Shown here one piece after another: positions 22,281 to 58,474 of a stretch of 64,000 nucleotides of DNA. The first letter of the stretch is position 1. Each line of letters opens with the position of its first letter. This DNA comes from Glandiceps talaboti (lineage: Eukaryota; Hemichordata; Enteropneusta; Spengelidae): NCBI RefSeq assembly GCF_964340395.1, contig NC_135561.1:3407501-3471500 (forward strand), in the 5' to 3' direction. A program made the position numbers and the translations under genes. The notes under the pieces are model-generated. The model was given only the letters and a program-made list of their open reading frames with translations, was not told the DNA's origin and made no database searches.

Positions 22281-22583
22281 GCAACTTGTGCATCTTTAAT
22301 TCTAGTTTACATTTTAATTAATATGTAGTTTTACAAATTTATCAAAGTCTTCTTCAGTCTACTTCAAACTAACTTTCTTCTCACCATTTTCCTGACTACG
22401 TACATTACAATAAATGTATAAAGTATCAAGTATTTGACTTTTAAAAACTGATTTTATATCATATGGACATCAAAATTCTGTATTTTTATGTTTGTTTGTA
22501 TATTACTAGTTGTTACAGCAGAAATCACTAGTGCATTTAGTTTCAATGACAAAACATGTTTTATAAGTGCCACATTCAACTAA
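22202..22583 (+). other. Two cryptic exon-like segments, status uncertain
   Basis: 22202-22238 (acceptor TGTGTGTACAG, donor GTAAGT) reads LHKDGVIQYDIT, and phase 1 joins to 22510-22583 (acceptor TTACTAG), giving IVTAEITSAFSFNDKTC.. and a stop at 22581. The wording resembles a WD blade. However, 22202-22238 lies inside a dispersed repeat, and FBXW2 already has its conserved C-terminus 860 bp upstream. I do not call a gene. Confidence 0.2.
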
Positions 22584-22819
22584 GAAACATCAACAAAAAA
22601 CTGAGATAATTAACCAGTGTCCAAGTAGTGTACAAATAAACTGACATAGGTAAGTACAACCAGATCTGTACCATGAACAGTCAGTGCAAAATTCAAATGA
22701 TGCAACTCCCTCAAGCTTACAATGTAGACCTGGTCGTGCATACTCACTGTGGTCTATTACTTACACAGAGGTTACTTATCTAAATTTTTGTTGATGTTCT
22801 TTGGTTCAATGTGACCTTA

Positions 22820-23209
22820 GGCCTAAAAAAAGTGTGTGGTTCCGATTATGCTCAATTTTAGAATAGGTGGGGTAGGTGTATATTTATTATTTTTTTATTT
22901 TTTTTTTTAAATTTTTTTTTCATATGTGAGTGTCTAGTTCAGGTAGTTAGGTTTTCCATTGTTTTTCATATGGTCTCTGTGTTATTGGTTTCTTCTCATC
23001 AGATGTACAGCCATTACAGATTGGAAGAACAGTTATGTATTGTCTTTTTATAGTTGATGTCAGTTTCCACATCCACTATTTCTTGAGAGACTTCACAGTT
23101 TTCGCAATTTTATTATTTTTTTCTTGAATACGTAAAAAAGAGTTTAGGGTCAGTAGTGAAAAACTAGATGGGGTCGGGTAACCGGAACCAAACAACTTTT
23201 TTTTTGGCC
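22820..23209. mobile_element. 390-bp PIF/Harbinger-like MITE with TTA flanks
   Basis: Ends GGCCTAAAAAAAGTG...GGTTCCG and the inverse CGGAACCAAACAAC...GGCC give terminal repeats of about 28 bp. Direct TTA lies at 22817-22819 and 23210-23212, the 3-bp TWA duplication typical of PIF/Harbinger. The interior is T-rich and non-coding. Confidence 0.7.
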
Positions 23210-23212
23210 TTA

Positions 23213-23620
23213 TCAAAACAGGTTTGATTACGAAAAACTGAACACAATTATGATTTCCACTGTAATGTTGACAAGAGAAATGAAAGCAGAGGCGTATCCC
23301 TCCAGTGTTACTTGTACAATTCTACGCAATCATGCAATTTAAAACATTCTCTCTTGTTATGAGGTAGTTTTGGGTGCTCAAGTCTAGAGATTTCTGTCAC
23401 AGTAAATTGATGAACTTTATTAAAAGGATTCATATCAACTAATACCAGTGTGTTTTCTTTTGTTTTGCTGTTTTTTAATGTTATTGAATGTGTTTGGATA
23501 TGTAAATGAATTTGTCAACTATAAGCTCCTTTAACTTGATGGACTTTACCAAAAAGATACATACCAACCTCCTCAAGTGTACTTATTCTCAGTATGGGTA
23601 TATAGTAAATGAAGTTGGCA
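23213..23620. other. Unassigned intergenic sequence
   Basis: AT-rich; a loose duplication (TTTATTAAAAGGATTCATATCA and TTTACCAAAAAGATACATACCA near 23412 and 23544). No gene seen. Confidence 0.4.
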
Positions 23621-23626
23621 ATATAG

Positions 23627-25612
23627 CCTATCTACTGACTGAATCTGTGACTCCACTACACTCATTCACTATAGCCTGTCTACTGACTGAATCTGTGACT
23701 CCACTACACTCATTCACTATAGCCTGTCTACTGACTGAATCTATGACTCCACTACACTCATTCACTATAGCCCGTCTACAGACTGAATCTATGACTCCAC
23801 TACACTCATTCACTATAGCCTGTCTACTGACTGAATCTATGCATCCACTACACTCATTCACTATAGCCTGTCTACAGACTGAATCTATGACTCCACTACA
23901 CTCATTCACTATAGCCTGTCTACTGACTGAATCTATGCATCCACTACACTCATTCACTATAGCCTGTCTACAGACTGAATCTCTGACTCCACTACACTCA
24001 TTCACTATAGCCTGTGACTGAATCTGTGACTCTACTACACTCATTCACTATAGCCCGTCTACAGACTGAATCTGTGGCTCCACTACACTCATTCACTATA
24101 GCCTGTCTACTGACTGAATCTGTGACTCCACTACACTCATTCACTATAGCCTGTCTACTGACTGAATCTGTGACTCCACTACACTCATTCACTATAGCCT
24201 GTCTACTGACTAAATCTGTCACTCCACTACACTCATTCACTATAGCCTGTCTACTGACTGAATCTGTGACTCCACTACACTCATTCACTATAGCCTGTCT
24301 ACTGACTAAATCTGTCACTCCACTACACTCATTCACTATAGCCTGTCTACTGACTGAATCTATGACTCCACTACACTCATTCACTATAGCCTGTCTACTG
24401 ACTGAATCTATGACTCCACTACACTCATTCACTATAGCCTGTGACTGAATCTGTGACTCTACTACACTCATTCACTATAGCCTGTCTACTGACTGAATCT
24501 ATGACTCTACTACACTCATTCACTATAGCCTGTCTACTGACTGAATCTATGACTCCACTACACTCATTCACTATAGCCTGTCTACTGACTGAATCTGTGA
24601 CTCTACTACACTCATTCACTATAGCCTGTCTACTGACTGAATCTGTGACTCTACTACACTCATTCACTATAGCCTGTCTACTGACTAAATCTGTGACTCC
24701 ACTACACTCATTCACTATAGCGTGTCTACTGACTGAATCTATGACTCCACTACACTCATTCACTATAGCCTGTCTACTGACTGAATCTATGACTCCACTA
24801 CACTCATTCACTATAGCCTGTGACTGAATCTGTGACTCTACTACACTCATTCACTATAGCCTGTCTACTGACTGAATCTGTGACTCCACTACACTCATTC
24901 ACTAAAGCCTATCATTGCAAACCATGGCCTGTTTTACGACACCGTTCATATCGCGCCGTCCCACTGTTATTTTGAAGTGTAGCGGAAGAAATAACAGCTC
25001 TGGTTTGTGAGAATGCTATAGCCTGTTTACAGACTGAATCTGTGACTCCACTACACTCATTCACTATAGCCTGTCTACTGACTGAATCTATAACTCCACT
25101 ACACTCATTCACTATAGCCTGTCTACTGACTGAATCTATGACTCCACTACACTCATTCACTATAGCCTGTCTACTGACTGAATCTATGACTCCACTACAC
25201 TCATTCACTATAGCCTGTTTACAGACTGAATCTGTGACTCCACTACACTCATTCACTATAGCCTGTTTACAGACTGAATCTGTGACTCCACTACACTCAT
25301 TCACTATAGCCTGTCTACTGACTGAATCTATGACTCCACTACACTCATTCACTGTAGCCTGTCTACTGACTGAATCTATGACTCCACTACACTCATTCAC
25401 TATGGCCTGTCTACTGACTGAATCTGTGACTCCACTACACTCATTCACTATAGCCTGTCTACTGACTGAATCTATGACTCCACTACACATATTCACTATA
25501 GCCTGTCTACTGACTGAATCTGTGACTCTACTACACTCATTCACTATAGCCTGTCTATAGACTGAATCTGTGACTCTGCTACACTCTTTCACTATCTCTG
25601 TGAATGAGTGTA
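23627..25612. repeat. 48-bp minisatellite with higher-order blocks
   Basis: About 40 copies of a 48-bp unit (TATAGCCTGTCTACTGACTG, AATCTGTGACTCCACTACAC, TCATTCAC). Because 48 is divisible by three, long frames stay open on both strands (TESVTPLHSF on plus, RQAIVNECSG on minus); I treat these as by-products. Units that are 5 bp short recur at 24011, 24438 and 24817, spaced 427 (8x48+43) and 379 (7x48+43), which marks higher-order block duplication. A foreign segment interrupts it at 24910-25012. Confidence 0.95.
24910..25012. mobile_element. ~100-bp insertion inside the 48-bp array
   Basis: Unique, more CG-rich sequence bounded by GCAAACCATGGCCTGTT and the roughly inverse AACAGCTCTGGTTTGTG, so probably a very short inverted-repeat element. 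Array units resume on both sides. Confidence 0.55.
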
Positions 25613-25786
25613 GGGGAGTCACAAGTCCAGTGACATCGACAGACTATTTAAAAAGTGATCTATGAATTTCGTTACACATTCACATTCCACACACGCAAAC
25701 ATGCACGCGTGCACACACATGCTCAAACCAATACACACACACACACACACCTGAAGTCTTCCATGAATAGTCTTCCAATATACTAG

Positions 25787-25873
25787 ACTGTAAGATACGT
25801 CGTGACGTTCCACCCTTACCGGGGTTGGCCGATGTGTGAGGGTGCCCCTACATAGCGTACCTTACAGACTACC
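25787..25873. mobile_element. ~87-bp miniature TIR element
   Basis: AGACTGTAAGATACGTCGTG at the left and CATAGCGTACCTTACAGACT at the right are inverted repeats of about 20 bp. Related copies lie at 30828-30922 and, interrupted, at 21676-21902, all with GGTTGRCCGATGTGTGAGGG inside. Confidence 0.7.
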
Positions 25874-27585
25874 AATATACATATGAACGCATACACATTC
25901 ACAGTCATACCAATATACACACAGAAGACAAGTCTTTTAGTATATGTGAACAGTCATCATTTTATTGGTTAAAATGAAAGTGCAACATAAATGATGACTA
26001 TCTCCAAATAAATGTGTTCTTCCAACAATTAACACACTGGAATAGAAAATAACAGCAGCATGGAATGATGAGGAAATAAAAACAAGCAGGTGTGAACAAT
26101 ATGTGAAATGTGCTCAGCTTGTAACTTAATAACTTAAAAAATGTAACAAACCAACCCACTTTTATCATGGGATCTAGGCCCTTGTAACTTTACCGCACGG
26201 TCTACACACTTGGACCCTTCTAACTTTTACCATATGATCTAGGCAATTGGACCCTTGAAAATTTCATAACCAGATCAAGGCAATATTGTACCCTTGTAAT
26301 TTTTACATCAAGACACTTAATTATACAGCGTTTCACAAATATTATTTCTGAGGGGGGGGGGGACAATGTGTATAGCTTATTGTGGTGTTAACCTCGTACA
26401 ATATGTTTTAAGAATTCAGTATTTAAAGTTCTGTACAAATACATACAACAAAAATTTTACAAAATTTCACCTATCTGGACCTGAATCTGTTTTCTAGTCC
26501 AGAAGATATAAGGTGATACATTTTAAGAGAGCACTTATGAGACTGAGGACACTTTCTCCTTTGTCCACAAGACAGAACTGAGGGGGGGGGGGGGGGGGGG
26601 GGTTCTAAAGTTGCCACAAATGGGCTACTAGGATTTACACATCCACAGTACATTGTCTATGATATTGGATATTGCTGACTGCGAGTTAGGACATACTGGA
26701 ATCTGGACGGATGTATATGTATAGGTTTACCTGGTTAATGTGTTGATTATAGATTGCTATAACACTTTCTGACTAACAAACACTGTACAGGACTAGAATT
26801 ACTACACATTCTATCATTCTAGATAATGAACTCTAAGTACAGTGCTAACAGAATCAGGTCAAATAAAATATTGGGGTTTTTTTTAAGTTTGTGTCACAAG
26901 GCACTAGTACACTGAGTTTGTTTAATGGACGGTAAGGTACAGTTATACCCTTATTTTTAGTATTGTCTTTGTAATTAGCATGTTTCCAAGGTGACATTAT
27001 ATAAATGACATCATAGTTCAGAAGTGTTGTAATTAACATATTTCCATGGTAATGTCATAACACTATTAAATTTGAATGTATTGTAATTAACATATTTCCA
27101 TGATAATGACATTATCTATACAACATTATACTTTAGAAGTGATAAAATTTCCTGTTAATTCAAACATTAACATAACTTAATTAAAAAATTCCTGTACTGA
27201 ATTAAAATACCATGGAAAGTATTTCAATGTAGAAATATGAAATAAAATCCAAGCTGGAGCAATTACAGTTTACGAAATGATATGTAGTGGATAGAAATGA
27301 TATTTCTCTATCACGATAACCTATACAAAGAAGAAAAACCCAGGCTATTGAATCATAAAGTATTAGTTTGTATACCGTCATATTCACTGGTACTAATGAT
27401 AGCTTAAAAGTATAGTCATAGGTAAAGATAAACATCTTTATTAAAAGGACACAGTTCAGAAGTCGGACATTTCTTCTCTCGTTTTATATGAAAAATTGAA
27501 GAACTTTCTCTCATTTCTGGACGGTCTTAATCAATGAGTGCTATCTTAATAACGGTAAAAAGGTACACAGAAATAATTGGAGTTT
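25874..27585. other. Gene-free spacer with G runs
   Basis: Contains G homopolymers at 26349-26360 and 26582-26602 (21 G) and three degenerate copies of CATTTCCATGGTAATGACAT-like sequence between 26975 and 27120. No exon-like frame. Confidence 0.5.
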
Positions 27586-27955
27586 TTAAACCTACACTAG
27601 CTGCTACTGGAATGTTTTTGAAACTAGCTATTTTCTTAGATATAATGAATTAATACTAGGAATTCAACACATCCTGACCAGTATTGAATCACATGTTGGT
27701 AAAGGTATTTGTGTAACAGTACACATAGTATGGTGCAATGTATCCAATCAGAATGATTTTTAGGTCCGCACCCAAAAATCAGCACCCCAATGAATCACAA
27801 TTTCAACTTATTACTGTACTACTTATACATAAAATAGATCTCTAATTGACATGTATAATGTCTAATTATTGGTATTTTAACAAATTTCAGTGAATATATT
27901 GCTGGTTGTCCGATTAAAAAAATCAATAGTCCAGTTCCAGCTAGTGTAGGTTTAA
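27586..27955. mobile_element. 370-bp MITE bounded by TTAA, 18-bp perfect ends
   Basis: TTAAACCTACACTAGCTG at 27586-27603 is exactly inverted at 27938-27955. If the outer TTAA is the target duplication, as in piggyBac elements, the ends are ACCTACACTAGCTG. Non-coding. Diverged relatives are at 3150-3480 and 22085-22280. Confidence 0.75.
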
Positions 27956-28033
27956 CAATAAAATAATGTCAATGAATCATTTATTTATCATTTTTCTAGC
28001 AAAATTTGAGGACTCTGTCTGTAGTGTATTATG

Positions 28034-28035
<2 letters not shown>

Positions 28036-28068
<33 letters not shown>
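28036..28068. repeat. (AT)n microsatellite
   Basis: About 16 AT dinucleotides. Confidence 0.9.
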
Positions 28069-28070
<2 letters not shown>

Positions 28071-28656
28071 CAGGAATTAAGAGTAAATGTAAATGTTTTT
28101 TACATATACAATATAAACCAAACAAAATGACACTAAAATAAATTTAGTTCTGAACTGTGGTGTATTCAATATCAACATGAAAACAGACTTGATTAGTTAA
28201 CTTCACCTAGATTTAGTTTTGTTTTAGTTCTTGGGCTTTCCTGATCACCCCCTTATCTCCTGTCAATAGACAAGTCTATCAGTATCATACTATATGGCTA
28301 TACCAAATGACTGAAAAGAATGGGTAGATAAGGTTCCAAGACTTGCTATATACGAGAGAGAAATGTCACCATCTGAACTGAAAGTGGTAAACCAAGTTAA
28401 TAAAATATGTCTGTTAATCAGTCCCATATATTGGATAACGTTATTTTAATCACAACTTACATGTGTTCTTTACTTTATATATATATTTCTTTTTCCTTAT
28501 CAATGGACAACCCTAACATAGCAGAACACAGGGTTACACAAAATAACTGGGGTGGGGACAAGTTAATCATTAAAATGACCTTTGACCTTGGGTGTGGGGG
28601 TGTCAACAGGTTAAAGATTATAAATATACTCTGACTAATAATTCATTCAATTACAA

Positions 28657-28775
28657 AAATGTATAACTTTGGGATTACGACACAAAATTTATAACTTTGG
28701 GGTTACGGCGCAAAATTTATAACTTTGGGGTTACGACGCAAAACTTATAACTTTCGGGTTACAACTCAAAATTTC
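28657..28775. repeat. 30-bp tandem repeat, four copies
   Basis: Four copies of TATAACTTTGGGGTTACGAC plus GCAAAATT, decaying at the last unit. 28069-28656 and 28776-29500 show no recognisable feature. Confidence 0.85.
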
Positions 28776-29504
28776 TTTAAAAAATCACTGAAATTATCTG
28801 TGTACATTTTACCCATCCCTTTGACTTTTAAAAGTTATGCATAAAATTTTGATATTTTTTTCACCTTTTTTTCAGAACAAATATTATATATACTGCGGAC
28901 AATCTGTAATACATTCACACACCAAACAATCGTCTTGTGTTGTCAAGTTAAAAAAAGCTGAACTTTCTAAGAGTTCATGACCTGAAAAGGACAACGCATG
29001 ACTGGACGGATTATTTCCGATAAGGGTATCTATTAAAACTCACGGTAAAAATTGAACAGCGATATAGAAGTTATCAAACCAACTGAACAGCAATTTAAGT
29101 ACAGACATTTTGTAAAGAAAGTATTATTTGAGTTCATGCCAGTATTCAATATCATCTTTATATTTAAGTTTCCAGATTACTAAATTTCACTATGTTGGGT
29201 TAAATCGTGGATGTTGGAATTAGACTCTCTTCAATGTCTACAACTAAATGTTAAGAATTATTAGTATGATATAAGCTGAGATTCCTATTTGAGCTGAAAA
29301 TTCTTTTCATGTTTAAATCTATGTTGAATGCTTTTATGTAACTAACTGTCTTCATCTTTCTACAGTAACTCACAACATCTCCACTATGACTACATCAGGG
29401 GTCAGAGGTCATGGTCACATGTGAACAGGGTTGTATTTACAGCTTAGGTGGGTAGGGTTAATGTATTGTATATAGGTTATAGCAGGGATATTACATCTAT
29501 GCCA

Positions 29505-29850
29505 CAGTTCTATCACTGCTGCAGCAGTGAACAGGTTCAGCTGATATGTAGGAACACCCTGTAGTGGTCACAGCATTGTACATGACATACACACCTGTAA
29601 CAGGGCTATATCACACCAACATAACAGCTCTGTCACCACTGCACTTCAGCTGATGTGTACTGAATGACTGTGTTTACACCCCTGTAATGGTCACACCATT
29701 GCCAAATACACGCCTGTAACAGGGCTGTTTACAACTCTGTAACAACTGTTCGGCTGTCACTGCTGCAATTCAGCTGATGTACAATTGCTGCACAGCAATC
29801 TCTGTCGGTGAACACCCCTGTAGTATCTACACCACTGCAATATGCATGCA
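29505..29850. repeat. Degenerate ~125-bp tandem repeat, about three copies
   Basis: Recurring blocks: CACTGCA/CTGCAGCAG, TTCAGCTGATRTG, CACCCTGTAGTGGTCACA and CACCTGTAACAGGGCT. Old and diverged. Confidence 0.65.
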
Positions 29851-30595
29851 CAGGTAATTAATCTATCTCTGGATGTGGAGCATGAATATTACAGCAAGGT
29901 CAAATATACAACTTACTTTGTGATGTAGTCAATCAATATATGATTAAACATCAACATCTGATTTCAACTACAAATATATGAACTGATATCATCCTGTGAA
30001 TATTATAAAAACATTAGATTCGGCTTAATTAACATCCACAACTTTGCATATTCAGACTACTGTGCATGGATTGAACTATATATAAAGTATGTTGACTGTA
30101 ACTCTACTCTATGTATATAGTGTGTATAACCCTAATGTTTGCCTTTTTTTGTCCAACATTGCAAATACTGGTGTATTGGTTATATTTAGGATAATACGTC
30201 TCTTCAACAAAATACTGAGTAGACAGTCCAGTAGGTGATTTTCGGACTACAACAGGGTTATTTACATAACAATATATTATTTTGATATGTAAATTCACTT
30301 CTCCTACCAAAGCCATTACAGGGTAGATATCAGTTCTAATCCTGTAAGTTCTGGAGAACAAGACTCAGTTATACACAACAACGATACAAATGTCATTATC
30401 TACATTTCGTTGTCTAGTGGTGGAGCTCCAATGTGTGATTTCTAGAGGTTATAAGAAGATTTACATAACAATGTATCTTTTGTCATGTAAATTCTTTGTC
30501 TGTGCAATATTGAGTGGTAGTTCCAGTCTGAGTTCTGTAATACAGTCATTTAAATCTACATAATACAGAAGTGTTGTACGTGTCATATACATTTT

Positions 30596-30825
30596 CCACA
30601 TCAGCTGATTTGCTCAAACTTACTCACTACTCTAATCAGCTGATTTGCTAATACTACTCACTACTCTGTGATCAGCTGATTTGCTAGTACTACTCACTAC
30701 TCTAATCAGCTGATTTGTTAGACTACTCACTACTCTAATCAGCTGATTTGCTAGTACTACTCACTACTCTAATCAGCTGATTTGCTAGTACTACTCACTA
30801 CGTTGTGATCAGCTGACTTGTTAGA
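30596..30825. repeat. ~33-bp tandem repeat with ATCAGCTGAT palindrome
   Basis: Seven copies of (A)ATCAGCTGATTTGCTAGTAC plus TACTCACTACTCT. Each carries the 10-bp palindrome ATCAGCTGAT (or TCAGCTGA), which contains a CAGCTG E-box core. Confidence 0.85.
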
Positions 30826-30827
30826 CT

Positions 30828-30922
30828 GTGGGATACGTTGTGTGTCTGACCACCCTCACAGGTCTTCTTTATCTATAATGGGTTGACCGATGTGTGAGGG
30901 CACCCTGTCATGGCATACCTAT
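30828..30922. mobile_element. Miniature TIR element, second copy
   Basis: Starts AGACTGTGGGATACGTTGTG and ends GGCATACCTATATACAGACT, with GGTTGACCGATGTGTGAGGG inside, like 25787-25873. Confidence 0.6.
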
Positions 30923-32093
30923 ATACAGACTACAGACTTACTACTACTCATAATAATTTTTTTGAAGAAGAGAACACTTGAAATCCCACAATACTGATAA
31001 TTGGAAATGAAGTAGAATACTGGTATGGATAATTCATTGGACGGATTGATATACGTGTCTGTCGGTGGTTTGATATAGGTAGGATAGATTAATTACATAC
31101 ATACATAGATAGATATGACAATAAATTCTCTTTAAAAAATGCTGATAAGTTTGCACCAATTTGTAATATTGACATACATGGATCGGTTTAGATTCAAAGC
31201 TATCAATGCTGGGTAAATGTGACTGGATTCACACATGTTATAAGGATACAAAAATACAATTCCATAAAAGAACTCATTCTTTGTCATTCTCCACATTTTA
31301 AAATTGTTGCATATTTACAAAGGTGATGGAGTGCATGAAAAAAAAAGTACATGTCCTTTTCTTGTACATTATAAATCTGAAAAACCAACTCTCTTTGCTC
31401 TAACTTGATTTAAAATCAGGGCTACAATGTACAAAATTCTTAAAATACATGGTTTTTGGATTTGAAATGTACATGAAAAGGACATATCTGGACTACAAAT
31501 ATATTCATTGCACTTCAAAATTTACAAACACATATTTATACACAAAATGTATCAGATTATTATACAAAAAATGTATCATTTCAAATTTGTACAATTTTTC
31601 TGATTTGAAGCAGTAAAATACAATACAAGACCTCTTTCTGGCTATGAATTCAATGATAAAAAGTCTACACTTGTAAAGAACTATTGGACATGTAAATAAA
31701 AACACAGCATTGAAAAAAGAAGAAGTAGTTCATTGGGAGAATTAAAAGCACTCAGTTTTAATGCGACATGAATAATTACAAGGAACACGCAGTGACTTGG
31801 CATAAAAATGAAGAACAGTGCAAGAGATAGGGTTAAAATGTTGACACTCTAGCAAGTAACAGGCTCAGCAGGAGATATTTTCAATCTGGACTTGTAAATT
31901 GCGCTTCCCCGACATCCCTGTACTCTTCGTCTTTCTCTTTATACAGCAAAGAAGTTTTTTTTAAAAATATTTACATATTGCTCTTGTGAGTCCTATCATA
32001 TCAATACAGTCCATGTAAATAGTTTTGAGAGAGTATATAATGCTGTTTTCGTTTGTATTTCAACTGATTTCTGTTTATATTGCTACTCCAGTA
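30923..32093. other. Spacer downstream of DYRK4
   Basis: AT-rich; presumably includes the DYRK4 3' UTR on the minus strand. No repeat or exon recognised. Confidence 0.4.
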
Positions 32094-55854
<23,761 letters not shown>

Positions 55855-58470
55855 GATGACAAGTCAGTGGAGTGATCAGCACTATGGTATTAAACAAATA
55901 CTACTGTCTCAGAGTGAGCCATCATCTTACTAAGTATTTGAAGGTGTTACATCAAAAGGAAATTAACTTTATCTGTCATGACACTTCAACTTTGGGTAGG
56001 TGTCTACACCTTCTGATTGGACTACTAACCCACCAATGTACAAATATACAGTCAGCTGCACAAATGAAATAACTTTGCAGTTCAATAAATACCTCTAAGT
56101 ATTCTAAAATGGTCAAGAAACCATGCAATTATAATTTTAGTAATTTCTTTTGTACAAAACATTTAGATTTACCATACCAAAGTTGTCTGATTTCCTAATT
56201 ACAGTGGAAGAATTGATATTGAGTTGTATAGTGTGCTATGACAACCTAACTATATGTAGAGATGTCAGAAATCAATAATTGACACAAAGGAATCAAAATT
56301 CCATCAACACAGTGGGTAAACTGAATGTTATATTTAGAAAACCTGACTAAGTTGAACTTATCTGAGATATTAGCTAGAATTTAGAATAGAATAGAATTTG
56401 ACATTTTGAAAACAATTTGATGTCTTGATTAGGTGTGAATGAGAAGTAATTACAGCATTAATGAATAAGGTAGAGTCTACTAATGGAAGTGCTAATGATG
56501 GAAGCTGAACACAGAAATCACCAACAAAAGCACTTATCACGCTGTAAGTTTAACCATGTTTAACACACTGAACCAGGACTATTCTGTTTATTAGGTTTTT
56601 AAATTTATCAGTCTTCTACTTAGCCAGGTTAATAAAAGCAAAGGGGTCAAACAGTCTCTACCCCTTTTTTTCCTTTATTTTCTTGCTAGATTTACAGGAT
56701 ACTCTGATATAAATGGCTAGTCATCACACACTTGACTGATTATCTGGACATTTTGGAGTGAGATTGCGGTGAACAAATACAAGAGTACAGCAGACATTTG
56801 GAGTGAGATCATGGTGAGAACAAACAACAGAGTACATTTTGAACTCTTGACAAGTACTTTATACTTCATTATTTTTAATGATAGACTATAGTATACAGCA
56901 AGCTACTTGTACCTTCACAACCACATCTAACAGGTTGTTGAAATTTATCACACCACTGTTAACACACTGTCAATGGTTACAAAGTAACAAGATATGCCCT
57001 GACTGTTGTCACTATTGACACAGCCAACAGACCATCACCCAAAACTTGGATAAATACAGACTGTAGTACTATATATCCGATACTGATCACTGCTTGTATA
57101 TGAGGAAACTGAAATGTTAAACTCTACCTATCATGTTATGTTACTTTTCCTATGTACATGAAATGTTACAATGCTACCTACGATAGCAACAAAAATTAAC
57201 CTTACACTTTCTTCTCCAAGCTGCAGTCGGTTAACATACATAGTAACCCGATGTTTTGGTTGGTGTTCCAAAGGTACCGGGAACTGATTCCGTGCGTACA
57301 CATCCTTCCCGAGTTGACTGTGACGATGCATGGGTCGTCCATATAATCGTAACTTTCGCCCCATAACACTTACTGCCAACTAATGTCAATTAGCTGACCA
57401 AGCTGCCTTTATGCGACAAAAGCAGTTGGCAAACAAAAGACCCGTCTTTTGACAAAAGCATACAATGTATCCCACAGTCCTAGCTTATGTATACTCAAGT
57501 CAATCTTCTCTATTCACAGGCAAATCTCCTATTGTCCCTTTACACCAATTTGGTTTCTATTGATCTCTTCTACTAGCAACACATTCGTGTATGCCCCCAC
57601 CACTGGCCTAAAACTTTGTACGCAGTATAGTCAAAGACGTCACAGTTTCTCTGATAGCAAACTTGAAAAGGGTGTGAGTGCTAATAAAAGTACACTATGT
57701 GTATATTGTATATGTGTATTGATGGGTTTATCAGATTGGTTAGAGATCGTGTACGTGAGAAGTTGTCATGTCATGTTGTGTGACAAAGTACACGACCTGC
57801 AGTTTGTACAGTACCTGTTGCATGGGATAGATCACGGCACAGGTGCATGTCACAGGGTAGGATTTCTCTTACAAAAACATAGACAGAGTTGCATAATGGA
57901 TAGTATGGCCAACTACTCCAATTTTACAAACAGCCCAGAGGCATGAAAACATCTACACAAAAAAAAATCTACCCTTTTTCCAGGGTTTAAACTTAATTAA
58001 TTAAAGAATTTTTAAGAAAACATGATAACCACAAGGTGTTCACTGTTTAGCTACTGTACATACAGAAACAGAAGTATTAAGACTATAAAAAAGTACATAT
58101 AAGCAATACACAACATAAGATTTTTACTTGGATGTTTTGGTATGTGGTTACTAGGTCTAGATGTAATCAGGCATAAATGAACAAACTTTGTATTTTGTCC
58201 TTGGATCACCACCTACAACTTACAAGATAACATCTCACTCAGCAGTCAGACATAAACATTACAACTTGTACAAAAAAAAGGTGACATTCTTGTCCTGGCA
58301 TAGACACTTTCTAATGGAGTGTTTACATGTTTTACTATTCTTAACACAGATTCCCAAAATTTTTCCTAGGATACTTGTCTACAAATTTACATATATTGTG
58401 AAAATACTGCATTTTTCATACATTTACTTGGGAAGTCTCGGCTTTTTAAACTCAAGTGTCAAGAATTTCT
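55855..58470. other. Upstream flank of DYRK4
   Basis: Probably holds the promoter(s). A loose duplication lies at 56750-56830 (TTTGGAGTGAGAT). A 165-codon plus-strand open frame at 57449-57946 has no recognised domain and lies opposite the likely promoter; not called. Confidence 0.4.
57206..57364 (-). CDS. Possible alternative first coding exon of DYRK4
   Basis: ATG at 57364 opens 53 codons (MGRKLRLYGRPMHRHSQLGK ...), ending with a donor AGT|GTAAGG in phase 0. Like the exon at 55810-55854, it could splice in frame to DYRK4 exon 2 (SPRDALHRN). It is more CpG-rich than its surroundings, as a first exon often is. I recognise no homologue, and it might belong to another minus-strand gene or be chance. 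Confidence 0.35.
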
Positions 58471-58474
58471 TTTG

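Noticed and set aside
23506-25622. Long repetitive open frames on both strands (TESVTPLHSF and VNECSGVIDS types)
   Set aside because: They follow from a 48-bp minisatellite without stop codons. There is no plausible start context, splice structure or conserved non-repeat domain, and both strands are equally open.
57449-57946. 165-codon plus-strand open frame
   Set aside because: No recognised domain and low-complexity hydrophobic start; it lies opposite the probable DYRK4 promoter region. Kept only as a note.
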